A stretch of DNA of 64,000 nucleotides from Omphiscola glabra (GCA_964017045.1 OZ024807.1:19389813-19453812); one strand, 5' to 3'; counted from the stretch's first letter, positions 14,601 through 25,285 are shown. A program made the numbers and translations. Notes: generated from the sequence alone by a model not told the origin.

Positions 14601-17600
14601 AAATTTTCTAAAATGCAATATTCAATTTAAGTGTGATATAAACATATTTATTTAATGCTCATTAAATTTAATTTTAAATTTTAAAAATACAAAGAATTAT
14701 TTTTTTACAATAGAACAATACTCTTTTTAACGTTCATATTTTTATTACATCTATTATCACAAAGACCATCAGTTTTAAGTAAGACAATGTAAGATTATTT
14801 ATCTACTGCACATTTCAATGTATCATTAAAAAGAAAATGTAAAGCAAAAAAGTAACTTACACAATTTTAGATCCAAATCAATGGAGGCAAAATTATTATT
14901 CCTGTCACGATTCTTTTGTTCACATATATATGTGCCTATGTCACTACAGGACATTGGTTGTAAAGTGAGCATAGTACCAGCATTTCCACATGCCAGCGTT
15001 GTGTTATTAAATCTCTTTGTTACCTGTAAAGCCTCATTAGGAGAATACGGTAATTCACACTTGAGTGCCTGTTTGTCTCCAGGATACAAAAGTCCTTGTT
15101 TTTCAAGTGTGAAATAAATACCTTAAATGTAACAAAGTAGAAGATTAAAATAGAAAGTAATTAATTTGTTTGAAATACATCAAAAGTGTAATTTTCTTCT
15201 CAAAGATAATAAAACAAACAAAAAAAAACAACCCTTTTTCTTATAAATCCTGTATAAATGTAATATGCGGCATTTGGGGTTGTGGTGGGGGGGGGGGGGC
15301 TAAATGAACACGCATAACTCACTTTTTAAGAATCCTAATTAGCTCTTCCCCCCTCAAGGCTAGCAATCGTACATTTTGTCACGCCCCTGAAATATGTTAA
15401 TAACCATTTCGCTTTTACACCGCAGATTTATGTCACCAACTTGTTCAGAAAACAAAAGAAATACTAGGCATTAAACGCACTGTTTTGTGGTGGTCGGTCT
15501 GAAAATTTGATTATATTTGCTGACATCAGTAATGAGACTATCTGCCAGGTTTCGGCTCGTTAGGTTGAGGGGAAGAGGTTCAGTTAGACATCTGAAAATG
15601 TTGCCAGTTAGCCACCCAGCCAGCCAGTCAGCCAGCCACACAGCCACCCAGCCACACAGCAACCCAGCCACCCAGCCACCCAGCCAGCCAGTCGCGAACA
15701 AAAGCGAAGTTAATTTAATAATTTAAAAAAGAGCGTTATAAGGTTGCTTCAAATGTATTATGAAGGCCGAGTATATTTCCTTCAGAAACATAAAAATCAG
15801 AATATTTAAACACATATAGATAATAGTTTAATATATATGGTATTGTGATTTTAAGCCATGCATTCTTGTAAATTAAGCTAAAACATACGTTGACCCATGA
15901 CATTTTCTTCTACAATTCATAAAACCGTAATGTAGCTGTAATGTTTTAAGCTGGTGATTATTGTTGTGTAAATAGCTAGCTAGCGTGAAATACGATGTGC
16001 TTTCAGAGTTCCTGTATTATCTGAAGCATCATGTTTACATCATGTATAAAGCAATATATATTTTTCATAGTAGCTCTCATTACCATATACCTCTAACAAA
16101 TAATTAATATTACACAACAGGGATGCTGTTTGGAGTCGCATCTCTTTATACTTTTTGTAATACCATGTGTTACAAATACAACTAAACAGACACTTGCATT
16201 TTCTGCGTAATGAATGAAAACATTAATTATAAGTAGAGTGGGCCTTCAACTCATTCGGCTTCAGCGGCCCTAAGTTATTTAAAGGGTCACAAAGATGGGA
16301 TTAAAACACAAATTTAACTATTAGATTTCAATAGAAGGGCAAGTGGCAAAGGGTCTCTAAATTCCATGTGATGGCTCTGCTATAAATATATTTTAAAAAT
16401 ATTCAAAATAGAAATTCCTTTTCAATCATTATATACATTATCATTATATATTCATCTATGAAAATACGACATTAATATCGTATTACTTACACATAATTGT
16501 TTTCATGAAAGATTGGCCCTTAAAGGGATGCTTAGTATAAAGTTTTTAGATCGTAACAGTGTAAACTATGTAAGTCGTTTTTTTTCTCCATTTGTGATTG
16601 GTCAAAAAGTGGTTACGATAATATACAAGTGTATTCTGTAAAAATGTGTGTGAGCTCCAGGCGATAGTTAGTTCTCTTACGTCATTGGTGATATGATGCT
16701 TATAGATTTTGTTAATACAATTTACATTTGAAATTGTTCCGAATATTGATTATACTATCTAAACTGGTGAACGAAATATAGTGTTCACCATTTTGTAAGA
16801 CGGATTCCTTTGAAGCTACTTGAAAAGGTTGCATTCTCTTTTTAAGACCCAAGCTGCCGTCATTGCGGAACGGCGGCGGAGAAAGTGTTGCACTTTCCGA
16901 GTGCCCGATACTAATGGGTGGAGTGGTTTGGAATTCCCAGATATTCAAACAGAAAGCCTCATCTATGGCGATGTCCAGTAGATTCGGCAGGCGTGCAAAG
17001 TGCTTAGCTCAACAATCATAGAACATTAACTGTGCCAGAAAAGAGAATGTACTATTTATTATTAAGAGGTGTCCAGTGTGCGTAACATCGTGTTTAAAAC
17101 ACCATTATCACGATTAATGAATTATAAATGTATATATATATATATATATATAATTGAAGAATAATTGTTGTATTCTATTAAGTGTTTTTAACGTGACGCT
17201 TATTAAGAATAGTGTTGTAGTTGCAATGAGGGAGCCCAAAGACAACGGATCTAGATATCGTAAATTAAAAGGGACAATCTAAGATTCCAAGCAACAGTTA
17301 TCTATCATAATTACATATCAATATACGATATTTTTAAGAAATGAAAAAGTTACTTGCCTTTGGTCTTGATTATGACTTTCAAATGTAATCTGAGTAATGC
17401 CTTGTTGATAACAGTTATTTCAACGCTTCGATTTTTGTTATTGATTTTTTCAATCAAAAGAAACAAGTCAAATTTGTCTTTAAATTCTGCGCTCTTATTT
17501 ATAACTATTCTTAATCCGATTTTTGTTGTTGACATGGCTAGAATTTTATCATTAAGAAAAACATAATCTAACAAATCCGATGTTGACAAAACACAAAATG

Positions 17601-20600
17601 AGACATTAAGTGAAGTTCCTTCATCGGCAAATACGACTTTCTCATTTTTCTCTTCGCTGCATATTGCCAGGTAATCTAGAATTTGGAAAAAAATATGAAG
17701 GGGGAAAAACTTTACAAATACATACTATTTAAAGTGGTAAATATTTACCTTTGATATCCAATAAAATGTATTAAATTATCGACCGTTATCTTTAAAAATC
17801 CTTTGTTATATTGTCTTAATATATCTAGAATAAAATAATCACTTTTACTCTAAACACGTCATTTTATCTCTCTTTCATTATATCTCTCTATTTCCTTTGT
17901 TCTTAGAAATGGTCGTTTTAGATTTATAAAAAAATATATATATTTCTCTCAGACATAATCTGCAAACAAAAAGTATAGTAACCTTGAAGTTTGACTTCTA
18001 GCTGGAGTGTTAAATGTCGATTAGCCGTGTTGTATATATAATATGTATTGTTTATTGGAGATGTCACACTCTTGTAGAAGAATGTCAAATTGTATTGACC
18101 TACTTTTGCTCCATCTCTAATCAAAACCAAAGACGTATTATTTGTGATGTCATATTTATTCAATGCACTTTCTCCTGAATTAGTTGCATGATAAAATTGT
18201 GAAGCAACAATTGATTTGATTGGTGTGTTTGATGCAAGACACTTATATTTTGTAGTACTCTGATTGAAGTTTACTGTAAGGTTCGGAGACTTTTTCTTGC
18301 GATTGCAAATGTCCATGTGTTCTGAAATATGTAAAACATTAGAGAGAGTGTTATATACATTGCTAATTAACATATACTGTAGCGAGGGCTTACTTCAGAC
18401 TCATTGCTATCTTATGGAATTCTAATTCGTATACGCTCAATGTTTTTTTTTTAAAGAATACAAACAGTAACTATTTTTGAAAAACTTTTCAGGGTCCGCA
18501 TATAGTCTAGGATTTATGGCCATGTCAAATTTGGTTTTAATCCATTGCTTGGTTTTCTTGTTATAAAATAGCAAATTAAAACATATACATGCAAACCAGC
18601 AAACATAGTCACACTGAACTTTATATAAAAGACTCGCCAATATACCAGAATGTTTAAGGCTGTATTTAGAAAAAAGAAAACATATTCTAAAGTGTTATTA
18701 GAGTAGATGTAAATTGTTGGCTTAGTGAAAAAACATTTCGCTAATGTACCAGTCAAATTGTATAATGTTCTCATCTAAAACGTCAGATTTTTAGCATTTG
18801 TTGTAAAAATTAAATTCGGGGACATCCCGTTCCAGCGAAAATTCAAAGTGGATACAGCCATACAAAACAACAAAGCAAAGGTATAAAAAAAACACAAACA
18901 ACAACATATGATTCAAAGAAAAATATATCTTTAAAAAAGTTGCCTTTAAAAAAAAAAGATATCCACCAATAACATAGCTACGCCCATTCATCAATGAAAA
19001 TAGAATGCACTTTCTGAAAAGGATTTTAGTTATCTCTAAGATAGGACAATACAAAGATATTTCAGAACAATAAGTAAGTTAGTTTTCAAATTAAATCTAT
19101 TAAAATCTGAAGGGACCAATAGCTCCCATTTTAATATTTACAATACCCCGATGCCAAAATAAATTAATGTTTAATATTTTACAACAGAGAACATTTAAGG
19201 TTGGATGAAGAGCAAAGTTTTTTTTTTTTTTTAATGTTTCATTAAAATCGTTTGAAAAACGAATATACTTATTTTTAAAATTGGGAGCGCACACAAAAAA
19301 AATAGTTCACTTAAATAATTTTGGAAAACCACTGATGTTTTAAAATTAATGATAGAAGGTATGTTTACCAAGTTTTACCTAGATTCAACAATTTACGTAG
19401 AGCTCGCATTGATACTCAAAGCCTTTTTGTATCGCTCTTGTTAATATAGGGAAAATACAGACTAGTACCGTACACACTTATTTATAACGTCCTAGAAACT
19501 TCAAATTATCTTTAAATCTGATGTCAAATCATTTGAGCAAATCAAAGTGACTTTCAAAAATATAAGAAACATTAAAATGACATATCTAGCATATAAAAAT
19601 CCTTAAATAAAAACAAATCGAACATTCTAGAGTAAAGCAGCTGTGCTGCGTAAGCGGCAGCGTTCCCGAGGTGACTTGGGGGCGTCCACATAGGGTTTTG
19701 CCTCTTCGTGGCGTGGCAGACTAGTAGGGGGGACTTGTCCACCCGAAGCTAAAAAACCCCGGCCAAACGCATGACTCCCAACGCAACGGGAGCTGCCACT
19801 AACATGATTACTAGTTGCTGTTAATGGATATGAGGCTTGGGTGGCCACTAAAACCCATTCTTATGATTTTAGCTACGCGGCCGTGAGAAAGCCGCTCCTA
19901 GGCAACCGTTTCGTCCCGCCACTACCAACGTACCGACCGAAAGACTCCCTGGGCGGTTGGGATTGGCAACGCAACACCAACCCCCCGGAGTGGAAGCAAA
20001 GCCGTCCAGACCCACAGAGAGTGGACTGCGGACGCTTTAAACGCAGCGTCCTCGGTCGACCGGGCCTCCCCTAGGTCAAGGGGGAAGTTCCCGCACGGCC
20101 TGGCGTCGGGTTAAGTCCTTCAGTGCGCTGGATTGTGTGGGGGGGGGGGCGCCGGGGGGCATTAAGAGCTCGCGCTCGACGGCCCACCGACTCCATCTCT
20201 TATGCGACATTTTCAGAGTAAAGCAGAGACGTGAACAAAATAACTATAAAAAAAACTTTTACAAATATAGTGGAAATAAACACGAGAATTATAGAAATCA
20301 ATAAAATATCAACCTAGATGTTCACATATTTTTAGATTCGATTGACTTTTTTTATAATCTGTATATGTTTTTATATGATTATTTTGTTATTAACCCAAAA
20401 ATGCCATAACCCCAGAAAATGTCCATTAATGTTATAATGGGGGCCCCGGTAAGGACATTTTCAGTAAGGTTACGTTATATTCACCACTGAGATATGAACC
20501 CTAAATATTTAATAAATAGTCATTTTCAAATTAAAAGTTGTCATGATAAAAAATAAAAGTTTGAAAAATCGTAAGAGACATAGCGCATAAAAGGAACATG

Positions 20601-22342
20601 AAATTGGTGTTCATTGTCTTGAAAGTTGTGAATGTTTTGAGTTCAAAATCCTATACTTTTAGTCAATATTTAAAAAAAAACAACATTTGTAGCAAGTTTG
20701 ATTTCTATTCAAAATTGTAATTTTATATCATCAGCTTAAATAAGACAACATACAATTTAGGCCCCAACATTGCACTTGAAATATATACAAATATATAAAG
20801 ATGCATTATTTGCTCCTGGATAATGAAGTGTTATTACTATGCATACTAAATTTGATCAAGATCCATTCATCAATGTAGAAACATATCTGGTACAAGTAGA
20901 AATATTTTCCCAAGTATATATTAGATACATTTTGTATCAGAAAGATACACGGATGAACATTTAAACTGGTATTAATTAATTTATATATTAATATATAAGA
21001 CACACAACACATTACACATTACCATTCACATACTGAATACCGGTATGGGACTTGATTTAATGTTTGTATCACTGCCTTTCACAGCATTTAACTGTAACAC
21101 TACCATGTCAATAAGTTTAATGAGAAAACAAAATCTAGACAAAAACATGTTGTGGGTGGCATTTAAGAAGCTTATAATGAATAAATACATGTAGATATTT
21201 AGATTTTAAAGGTAAATCTACTATGGCTTAAAATTGTTCCACGTGTAACAAAAAGTAAGTTTCAGTCTGGACATAGCACCATGTTAAATAAGTATCGATG
21301 TGTCCATTGTATGTTTTACTTGTTATAAATTATCAATTGTAAATGCATACATACCAACAAAGGGACATGGTAGAAGTAATACTCATAGTAGTTAACGTGT
21401 TATGATCGAGTATCTTTGTTAAAATAAGAAAAGTAAGTGTTGTGTAACAAACCTTCTTTTTTAATCAATATATTAAATCCAATGGTTTCATTTTCTTCAT
21501 TAGAAACACGAACGCTGTATCTTTTTAAAGATGTTTCATTTACTCTTGAGATGTTGAAATATACGTGATATTGTTGTTCAACATGTCCTTCTGCTATGTC
21601 AAAATCGACGTTGTTATTTTCATTGATTTTATACACAGTGTTGTCCAGGTGCACATCTTTTAGCAAGGGTGATGAAGAGTTAACAGAAAAGTGTTTTGAG
21701 AAAGATCCGTTTAACTCCACGGTAAACTCATAAGTAGATTCATTGTTGCTGGGTATCAAAATACCTGTGAATACCCATAGCAACAAATATAAGCACAAAA
21801 AGAATAATTTATATATTCAATCTTTACGTGGAAGCTTTCAAGTAATACTTCAGCCAGTGGTTCTAGTTAATTGCTATTTAAAAACGGTTCGTTTTCAAAA
21901 AAAAAAAAGATTACAAATTAAGTTTAATTATATATATCCAAATTATTCTCTACCTTCATTTGCTGATGCTTAGGGATAACACTATTGTTCATTTTACACC
22001 TTAAAAAATATATAATTATCATGTGTTGCATGAACATTGTATTGTTTTTTATACTATATATTTGTGAAATCTTTTTTTTTTAAACATAGAATAGTTTGTA
22101 TTTCAAAACTATTCTTAAGAATAACGTATGACCTAAATAAGACAACAATATATAATACATAGAAAGATATTTTTTTTTTAAAATCTAATAAAAGTTTTAT
22201 ATCGGCTCGAGGCATACACGTTTTAAATTCAATGATGATAATTTGATGATAACATATCCATATAAAAACAAAGCAACAACTTACTTTTACAACATTTCAA
22301 AAGCAGCACAGACAGAATAAAACGTATCCAAAAATTTTGCAT
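8401..22342 (-). CDS. R1: Ig/FN3-type single-pass receptor with three ITIMs
   Basis: Predicted type I surface receptor of 958 aa in 14 coding exons (minus strand, 5' to 3'): 22342-22285, 21764-21453, 18321-17983, 17675-17358, 15121-14861, 14498-14178, 13916-13572, 12953-12654, 12278-12162, 10990-10954, 10363-10320, 9353-9232, 9146-9087, 8643-8401. All junctions keep frame (total 2877 nt with stop). All introns are GT-AG except one GC-AG after exon 4. Order: signal peptide 1-19; cysteine-less domain 20-123; two-Cys domains 124-236 and 237-342; Ig 343-429; two-Cys domains 430-536 and 537-651; FN3-like 652-751; transmembrane about 762-787; tail 788-958. The tail holds LIYVTI (Y890), VAYVQI (Y916) and STYCNI (Y933), each fitting the ITIM consensus that binds SHP-type phosphatases when phosphorylated, plus TDYVNL (Y821), a YxN motif. 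Ligand unknown. An immune or self-recognition role is inference. Exon structure is by eye; alternative exons may exist. Confidence 0.85.
9087..9146 (-). CDS. R1 exon 13: duplicated cytoplasmic exon
   Basis: 60 nt, phase 0-0. Acceptor TTATCCTAG, donor CAG|GTGAGG. Encodes 20 residues, VIDASPASEKLLNTVNF within it, clearly a copy of the end of exon 12 that has lost the tyrosine. Being symmetric in phase 0, it could be skipped without a frame change. Confidence 0.75.
9232..9353 (-). CDS. R1 exon 12: cytoplasmic exon with YVNL and YNNI
   Basis: 122 nt, phase 1 in, 0 out. Acceptor ATTCTACAG, donor GTGAGT. Contains TDYVNL and CHYNNI, tyrosines with Asn at +2 (Grb2-SH2-type YxN) and a hydrophobic residue at +3. 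Its 3' half (VIDARPVSDKLLNTDYF) is duplicated in exon 13. Confidence 0.8.
10320..10363 (-). CDS. R1 exon 11: cytoplasmic linker
   Basis: 44 nt, phase 2 in and 1 out. Acceptor AATTTACAG, donor GTGAGT. Encodes RPKSRADIVRQEGHA. Only this phase is open, and it links exons 10 and 12 in frame. Confidence 0.72.
10954..10990 (-). CDS. R1 exon 10: basic juxtamembrane exon
   Basis: 37 nt, enters in phase 1 and leaves in phase 2. Acceptor TTTTTCAG, donor GTAAAG. Encodes KRIVLKKKPVSS, the positive-inside flank of the membrane helix. Found from splice sites and phase. Confidence 0.75.
12162..12278 (-). CDS. R1 exon 9: transmembrane segment
   Basis: 117 nt, phase 1-1, acceptor with a long T-tract ending AACACTTCAG, donor GTAAGT. 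Encodes a short linker, then about 26 uninterrupted hydrophobic residues (FILLAIGISLS ... TTLFVFLV), then a basic stop-transfer. Equivalent to the transmembrane exons of R2 and R3. Confidence 0.88.
12654..12953 (-). CDS. R1 exon 8: FN3-like membrane-proximal domain
   Basis: 300 nt, phase 1-1. Residues 652-751. The pattern ITLSITLG ... ISGLNYNTEYMINISL matches the FN3 E-F region (L-x-x-x-T-x-Y). A cysteine near each end (ETCTLD, FECHPL), as in the FN3 of R3. Same length (100 codons) as R3 exon 6. Confidence 0.82.
13572..13916 (-). CDS. R1 exon 7: two-Cys extracellular domain
   Basis: 345 nt, phase 1-1, acceptor TTTTCCCCAG, donor GTATAT. Residues 537-651, with cysteines in LQLCDK and METCVH and an extra pair (TGCQLSFC). 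Resembles R1 exon 4 and R3 exon 2 (start xxC, then an I/V-x-F/V-A segment, then the second Cys). Confidence 0.82.
14178..14498 (-). CDS. R1 exon 6: PPxxC two-Cys domain
   Basis: 321 nt, phase 1-1. Residues 430-536. Begins with PPVMC after the split codon, second cysteine in VMFCVISPN. Closely patterned on R3 exons 4, 5 and 8, which also begin PPxxC. Confidence 0.85.
14861..15121 (-). CDS. R1 exon 5: immunoglobulin domain
   Basis: 261 nt, phase 1-1. Residues 343-429. B-strand cysteine in ALKCEL and the F-strand signature CSDIGTYICEQ (D-x-G-x-Y-x-C) identify an Ig domain. The end LKLC completes its last codon from the next exon, giving the junction C-PP-x-x-C. Confidence 0.88.
15515..15725 (-). 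repeat. Dispersed repeat A copy with CAGC/CCAC microsatellite
   Basis: Shares the block CTGCCAGGTTTCGGCTCGTT (plus strand) with the copy at 6285-6515. It contains an expanded CAGC/CAGCCAC simple repeat at about 15605-15690. Lies in the intron between R1 exons 4 and 5. The opposed ORFs here are repeat translations. Confidence 0.6.
17358..17675 (-). CDS. R1 exon 4: two-Cys extracellular domain, GC-AG donor
   Basis: 318 nt, phase 1-1, acceptor AATTCTAG. Residues 237-342, with cysteines in DYLAIC and SFCVLS. Frame continuity to exon 5 requires the donor AAAG|GCAAGT, a GC-AG intron with the strong consensus that such introns carry. The nearby GT (GGCAA|GTAACT) would end in phase 2 and break the frame. 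Confidence 0.8.
17983..18321 (-). CDS. R1 exon 3: two-Cys extracellular domain
   Basis: 339 nt, phase 1-1, acceptor TATTTCAG, donor GTTACT. Residues 124-236. Starts EHMDIC and has a second cysteine in YKCLAS about 22 residues on. There is no DxGxYxC motif, so it is not a canonical Ig domain. Several N-glycosylation sequons. Confidence 0.8.
19629..20226. mobile_element. GC-rich insertion with 12-bp target duplication
   Basis: A ~574-bp block of much higher GC than its surroundings sits in R1 intron 2. It is flanked by the direct repeat AGAGTAAAGCAG at 19629-19640 and 20215-20226, which looks like a target-site duplication. I see no poly-A tail, terminal inverted repeats or clear RT. A LINE 5' fragment, SINE-like element or solo terminal repeat are all possible. 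Confidence 0.65.
21453..21764 (-). CDS. R1 exon 2: extracellular domain without cysteines
   Basis: 312 nt, phase 1-1, acceptor TTCACAG, donor GTTTGT. Encodes 104 residues rich in N-glycosylation sequons (NES, NGS, NSS, NIS, NET). Same length and position as the two-Cys domains downstream but with both cysteines missing, so probably a diverged copy of that domain. Confidence 0.75.
22285..22342 (-). CDS. R1 exon 1: signal peptide
   Basis: ATG followed by a short hydrophobic stretch (MQNFWIRF-ILSVLLL-KCCK), a typical signal peptide. The donor GTAAGT follows at 22284-22279 and the exon ends in phase 1. It joins in frame to exon 2. Too short for ordinary ORF calling. Confidence 0.75.
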
Positions 22343-23212
22343 TGTATTTTTAATGCGTTTATTTCGTACGTTTATCCTAAAGGCACATTATAGATCACAT
22401 GAAAAGAATAACGTTTTTCCCTAAATCCATATAATAGATCAAATTAAAGACAAAGTTTTGGAAACTCAGCATATCGCTATGTATTTCACCAAGCTGTTCT
22501 ATATATAACAAACTGTCACAAAAGATGTAGTGTGTACATCATTATAACACGCACTAAAGTCTACACAATCATTTGGACTTTACACATCTTTTTTTTTTAC
22601 ATTGTTATTTATTTCTAAAGAATACACATCAAATCACAACCACCAATCAGGTTCTGATAACACAACTGTACAATGTTAACCGTCAAAACTTTGGTGAACT
22701 TTGACCTACTTTACACCCAGACCTTATGAAATAACAGCACACTCAGCGACACAACAGAAACAAGTGTCTGACACTTGACTGGCAAATCTCGACCCAGAGT
22801 GCAATACTGTCTACAAGGGGGGCTAGGTTAAACTGACATATCTCCATACCCTTCCCGTAGGACACACGTATTTTGACTCGGTGTGGTCGGGATTGTTAAA
22901 ACGTAGTGGATAAGATTGAGTTTGTAACGCTAAAAGGTGGTCCTTGATTATGCCACCATCAATAAACAAAAACGAAAAGAAATACAAAAGAACACAATGC
23001 TTGAAAAATGCACTTAAAGTTAAGATTTAAATTAAGGAAACAAAGTTGAACGGAAATTCGTGAGCGAAATAGTTGCCACCCATGGAGGATCCCCAGCCCT
23101 CCACACGACTTTCTTTTAAACGCCAGAGTAGTTGTATCCCTTATTCGTATTAGGCACACTGAATAGAGACAGACATATACAACAAAGGCAATAATAATAA
23201 AGTAACAGAATA

Positions 23213-23355
23213 AAGTCAAATAGAATAAATTCGATAACAATAAATGTAATAGATTCAATTCAAACAGAATAAAGTCGAATAGAATAAATTCGATAACAAT
23301 AAATGTAATAGATTCAATTCAAATAGAATAAAGACAAATAGAATAAATTCAAAAA
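23213..23355. repeat. 59-bp tandem repeat, about 2.4 copies
   Basis: The unit contains AGAATAAATTCGATAACAAT and AAATGTAATAGATTCAATTC. Two near-identical copies and a partial third. Confidence 0.85.
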
Positions 23356-23373
23356 CAATGCAGGCAATAATAA

Positions 23374-23727
23374 TTAAGGTAAGAGAATAAATACAAACAT
23401 AGTACAGGAAAACTGAATGAAAGACAACGAATTGCTAGAGCTAAAAACAATTAACTTTACTTTAAAATATGTAAATTTACTCGGACACTTCTTTAAGAAA
23501 TAAAATCGATCATTGCATGAAGCTCCAATTATTCGCATTGAACATCTAATAAACAATATGGTACGATAGGACACTGTTTGGTTTAACCGAAAGTTTCTAC
23601 AAGCAAACGGTAAAGGAACAACACAATTAGTCAAAGTAAAAATATTCACGTCTAAAAAAGAAGAAGTTGAATTTACGTTCTGCTTAGTTAAAAAAAACAA
23701 AACACAAATGCCAAACGTTAAGCTCAT
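23374..23727 (-). CDS. Orphan ORF, possible secreted Cys-containing protein
   Basis: Open frame of 117 codons from an internal Met (the frame itself opens at 23781). N-terminal MSLTFGICVLFFLT looks like a signal peptide. It is followed by several cysteines (LTNCVV, FACRNF, FIRCSM, GASCND, KKCPSK) and one NQT sequon. I recognise no family. No introns, neighbours or poly-A support it, and chance open frames this long are possible in AT-rich DNA. Confidence 0.3.
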   Translation of the reverse strand: MSLTFGICVLFFLTKQNVNSTSSFLDVNIFTLTNCVVPLPFACRNFRLNQTVSYRTILFIRCSMRIIGASCNDRFYFLKKCPSKFTYFKVKLIVFSSSNSLSFIQFSCTMFVFILLP

Positions 23728-23917
23728 CTTTAACACACAAAAAATCGAAAACTTCTTACAGACATCAAAGACTTTCAACACTGATTTATGTTATTTTTAA
23801 GATATTAAGATAAACGTGTTTTTTCGCTTGAATCCTTTTCCGCCACTTCTAATTTTTATCAGTAAAGTCTTGTGAATAATGTTCATATAGTGATGCGTCA
23901 CATAATATGTACGAAAC

Positions 23918-24115
23918 CTAGGATTTCATTAACGTTTGAGAGGATGCATTGAACCAGTTGTCATCAACACAGATCGTGCGCCTCTCTTTCCGACATCTGT
24001 CCATGAGAGAAAGTGGGTTGACGAATTTGTGAAAAATATCAGCAGCGAGATTCTGATAATGCAACTGACATGTAGATAAAGAGTTGAATAGTGAAGATAT
24101 CGTTTTGTAATTCAT
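23918..24115 (-). pseudogene. Unidentified coding-like fragment
   Basis: A minus-strand segment with coding-like composition contains FHKFVNPLSLMDRCRKERR and ICVDDNWFNASSQTLMKS, then stops. A plausible acceptor (CATTATCAG) precedes AADIFHKF. I do not recognise the family. It may be a final exon or a relic of a transposon or gene. Confidence 0.3.
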
Positions 24116-24233
24116 TTAATAAATTTAAAACGCTTAAATGTATCTTTCATATAATTCTGTTTATTTTATTTCAATTTTTTTTTTAAAGTAATATTAGGGT
24201 GGGTTTTTTTTTTCAAAGTCTGGATCGAGGGTC

Positions 24234-24419
24234 CTATATCAACACCCTCCGGCCTGCCCTTGGTCCTTTGCCCAGTCCACCTATCTGCTGTACGAGAGCC
24301 AAATTGTAAACGTAGAAAGGGTACCCATTAAAATTAATTTCACCACGCTGCGGTACGAAATAAACTTCGATTTTTAATTTACAGCTCTTCCGGAACCCAT
24401 TTTCTGTAGTCATTGCCAT
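24234..24419 (-). pseudogene. Probable Jockey-like LINE reverse transcriptase relic
   Basis: MTTENGFRKS ... EVYFVPQRGE ... PFYVYNLALVQQ resembles the stretch after the YADD motif in Jockey-type RTs (W-x-x-E-N-G-F-x-x-S, K-T-x-x-x-x-F, then P-x-L-x-L-x-x). No catalytic YADD is present and the frame ends quickly. An exon of an unknown gene is the alternative. Confidence 0.4.
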
Positions 24420-24565
24420 TTTTAATCTGCTGAAACTGGCCGAAATACAGCATTATGACTTCTTGGGAAACGCATTCCAGTCAATCAGCCTTACTAGTTT
24501 ATACCCATATCTCCCGTCTGAGACATATCTTTATCTCGGGAGTCATTCAAGTTAAAATTTCATAC

Positions 24566-24674
24566 TGCATTGGCAGGGCCTGTGCCTGAAAACATGTTTG
24601 CTCCCCAAATAAAACATCTGAAATCTTCATCCAGAATCAGGTTAGCGTATGCACAACTGCATCCTTTCTTACAA
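24566..24674 (-). pseudogene. Possible isolated exon, PAN/apple-like
   Basis: A strong acceptor (CTGTCCCTACTAG) and a donor (GTATGA) bound 109 nt encoding CKKGCSCAYANL and FRCFIWGANMFSGT. The spacing CxxxCSCxYA ... CxIW recalls PAN/apple modules. No partner exon was found, so it may be a relic. Confidence 0.3.
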
Positions 24675-25285
24675 CTAGTAGGGACAGATATAAAGCCGGA
24701 CAATGATCATCTCTTTGGCCACAAGCAATCGAATACTTCACAGTAAAATAATATTATGTTTATGTCGATTATAGTCAATATTCATTTTAAATAGATTAAT
24801 GTTTCACCTTCTTTATACAAGTACACATTAGTTATGTCGGGGGTGCATTGGGATTTCTTTTTTTTTTTTCACTTTGAAACTATATTATGGCCCACAATAG
24901 ATTCTGGGGGACAGTGAAAAGCAAAACGCCCCACCTTGATCATAAAATATCGGTTTACGTGTCTTGATGGCAATGTGAGTATTCTCATGACGCATCGAGC
25001 AGAAGATTTCATATTTTACAATATATTATAATGCTTATTAATAGAATGTTGGTTTTCTATAGTTCTACTTCCTCGTAAAAAAAACAATTTCCGGTATAAA
25101 ACACGAGGTCAATATCTTCTGATTTTCTTTTCTCGGGGAAAAAAAAAAGGTTCGAGTGACAATAAATTAGTCAGGTTCGAAGATGTCATTTACCTTTACG
25201 CCCTTCTCTCTCTCTCTCTCTCTTAAACAAATAAATAGAGGAACCAGACATGTTTAGGATTTAGAAAAGGCAAAACCGTTAAAAT

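Noticed and set aside
15471..15726. Opposed ORFs rich in Gly/Trp and in Ser/Gln/Pro
   Set aside because: Both read through a CAGC/CCAC simple repeat inside a dispersed repeat.
16712..16948. Minus-strand ORF with SIGHSESATLSPPPFR in the intron between R1 exons 4 and 5
   Set aside because: Its composition is slightly coding-like, but there are no splice sites fitting the R1 phase and no recognised family, so I did not call it an exon.
19627..20074. ORFs on both strands in the GC-rich insertion
   Set aside because: High-GC DNA gives long open frames by chance; neither shows a domain.
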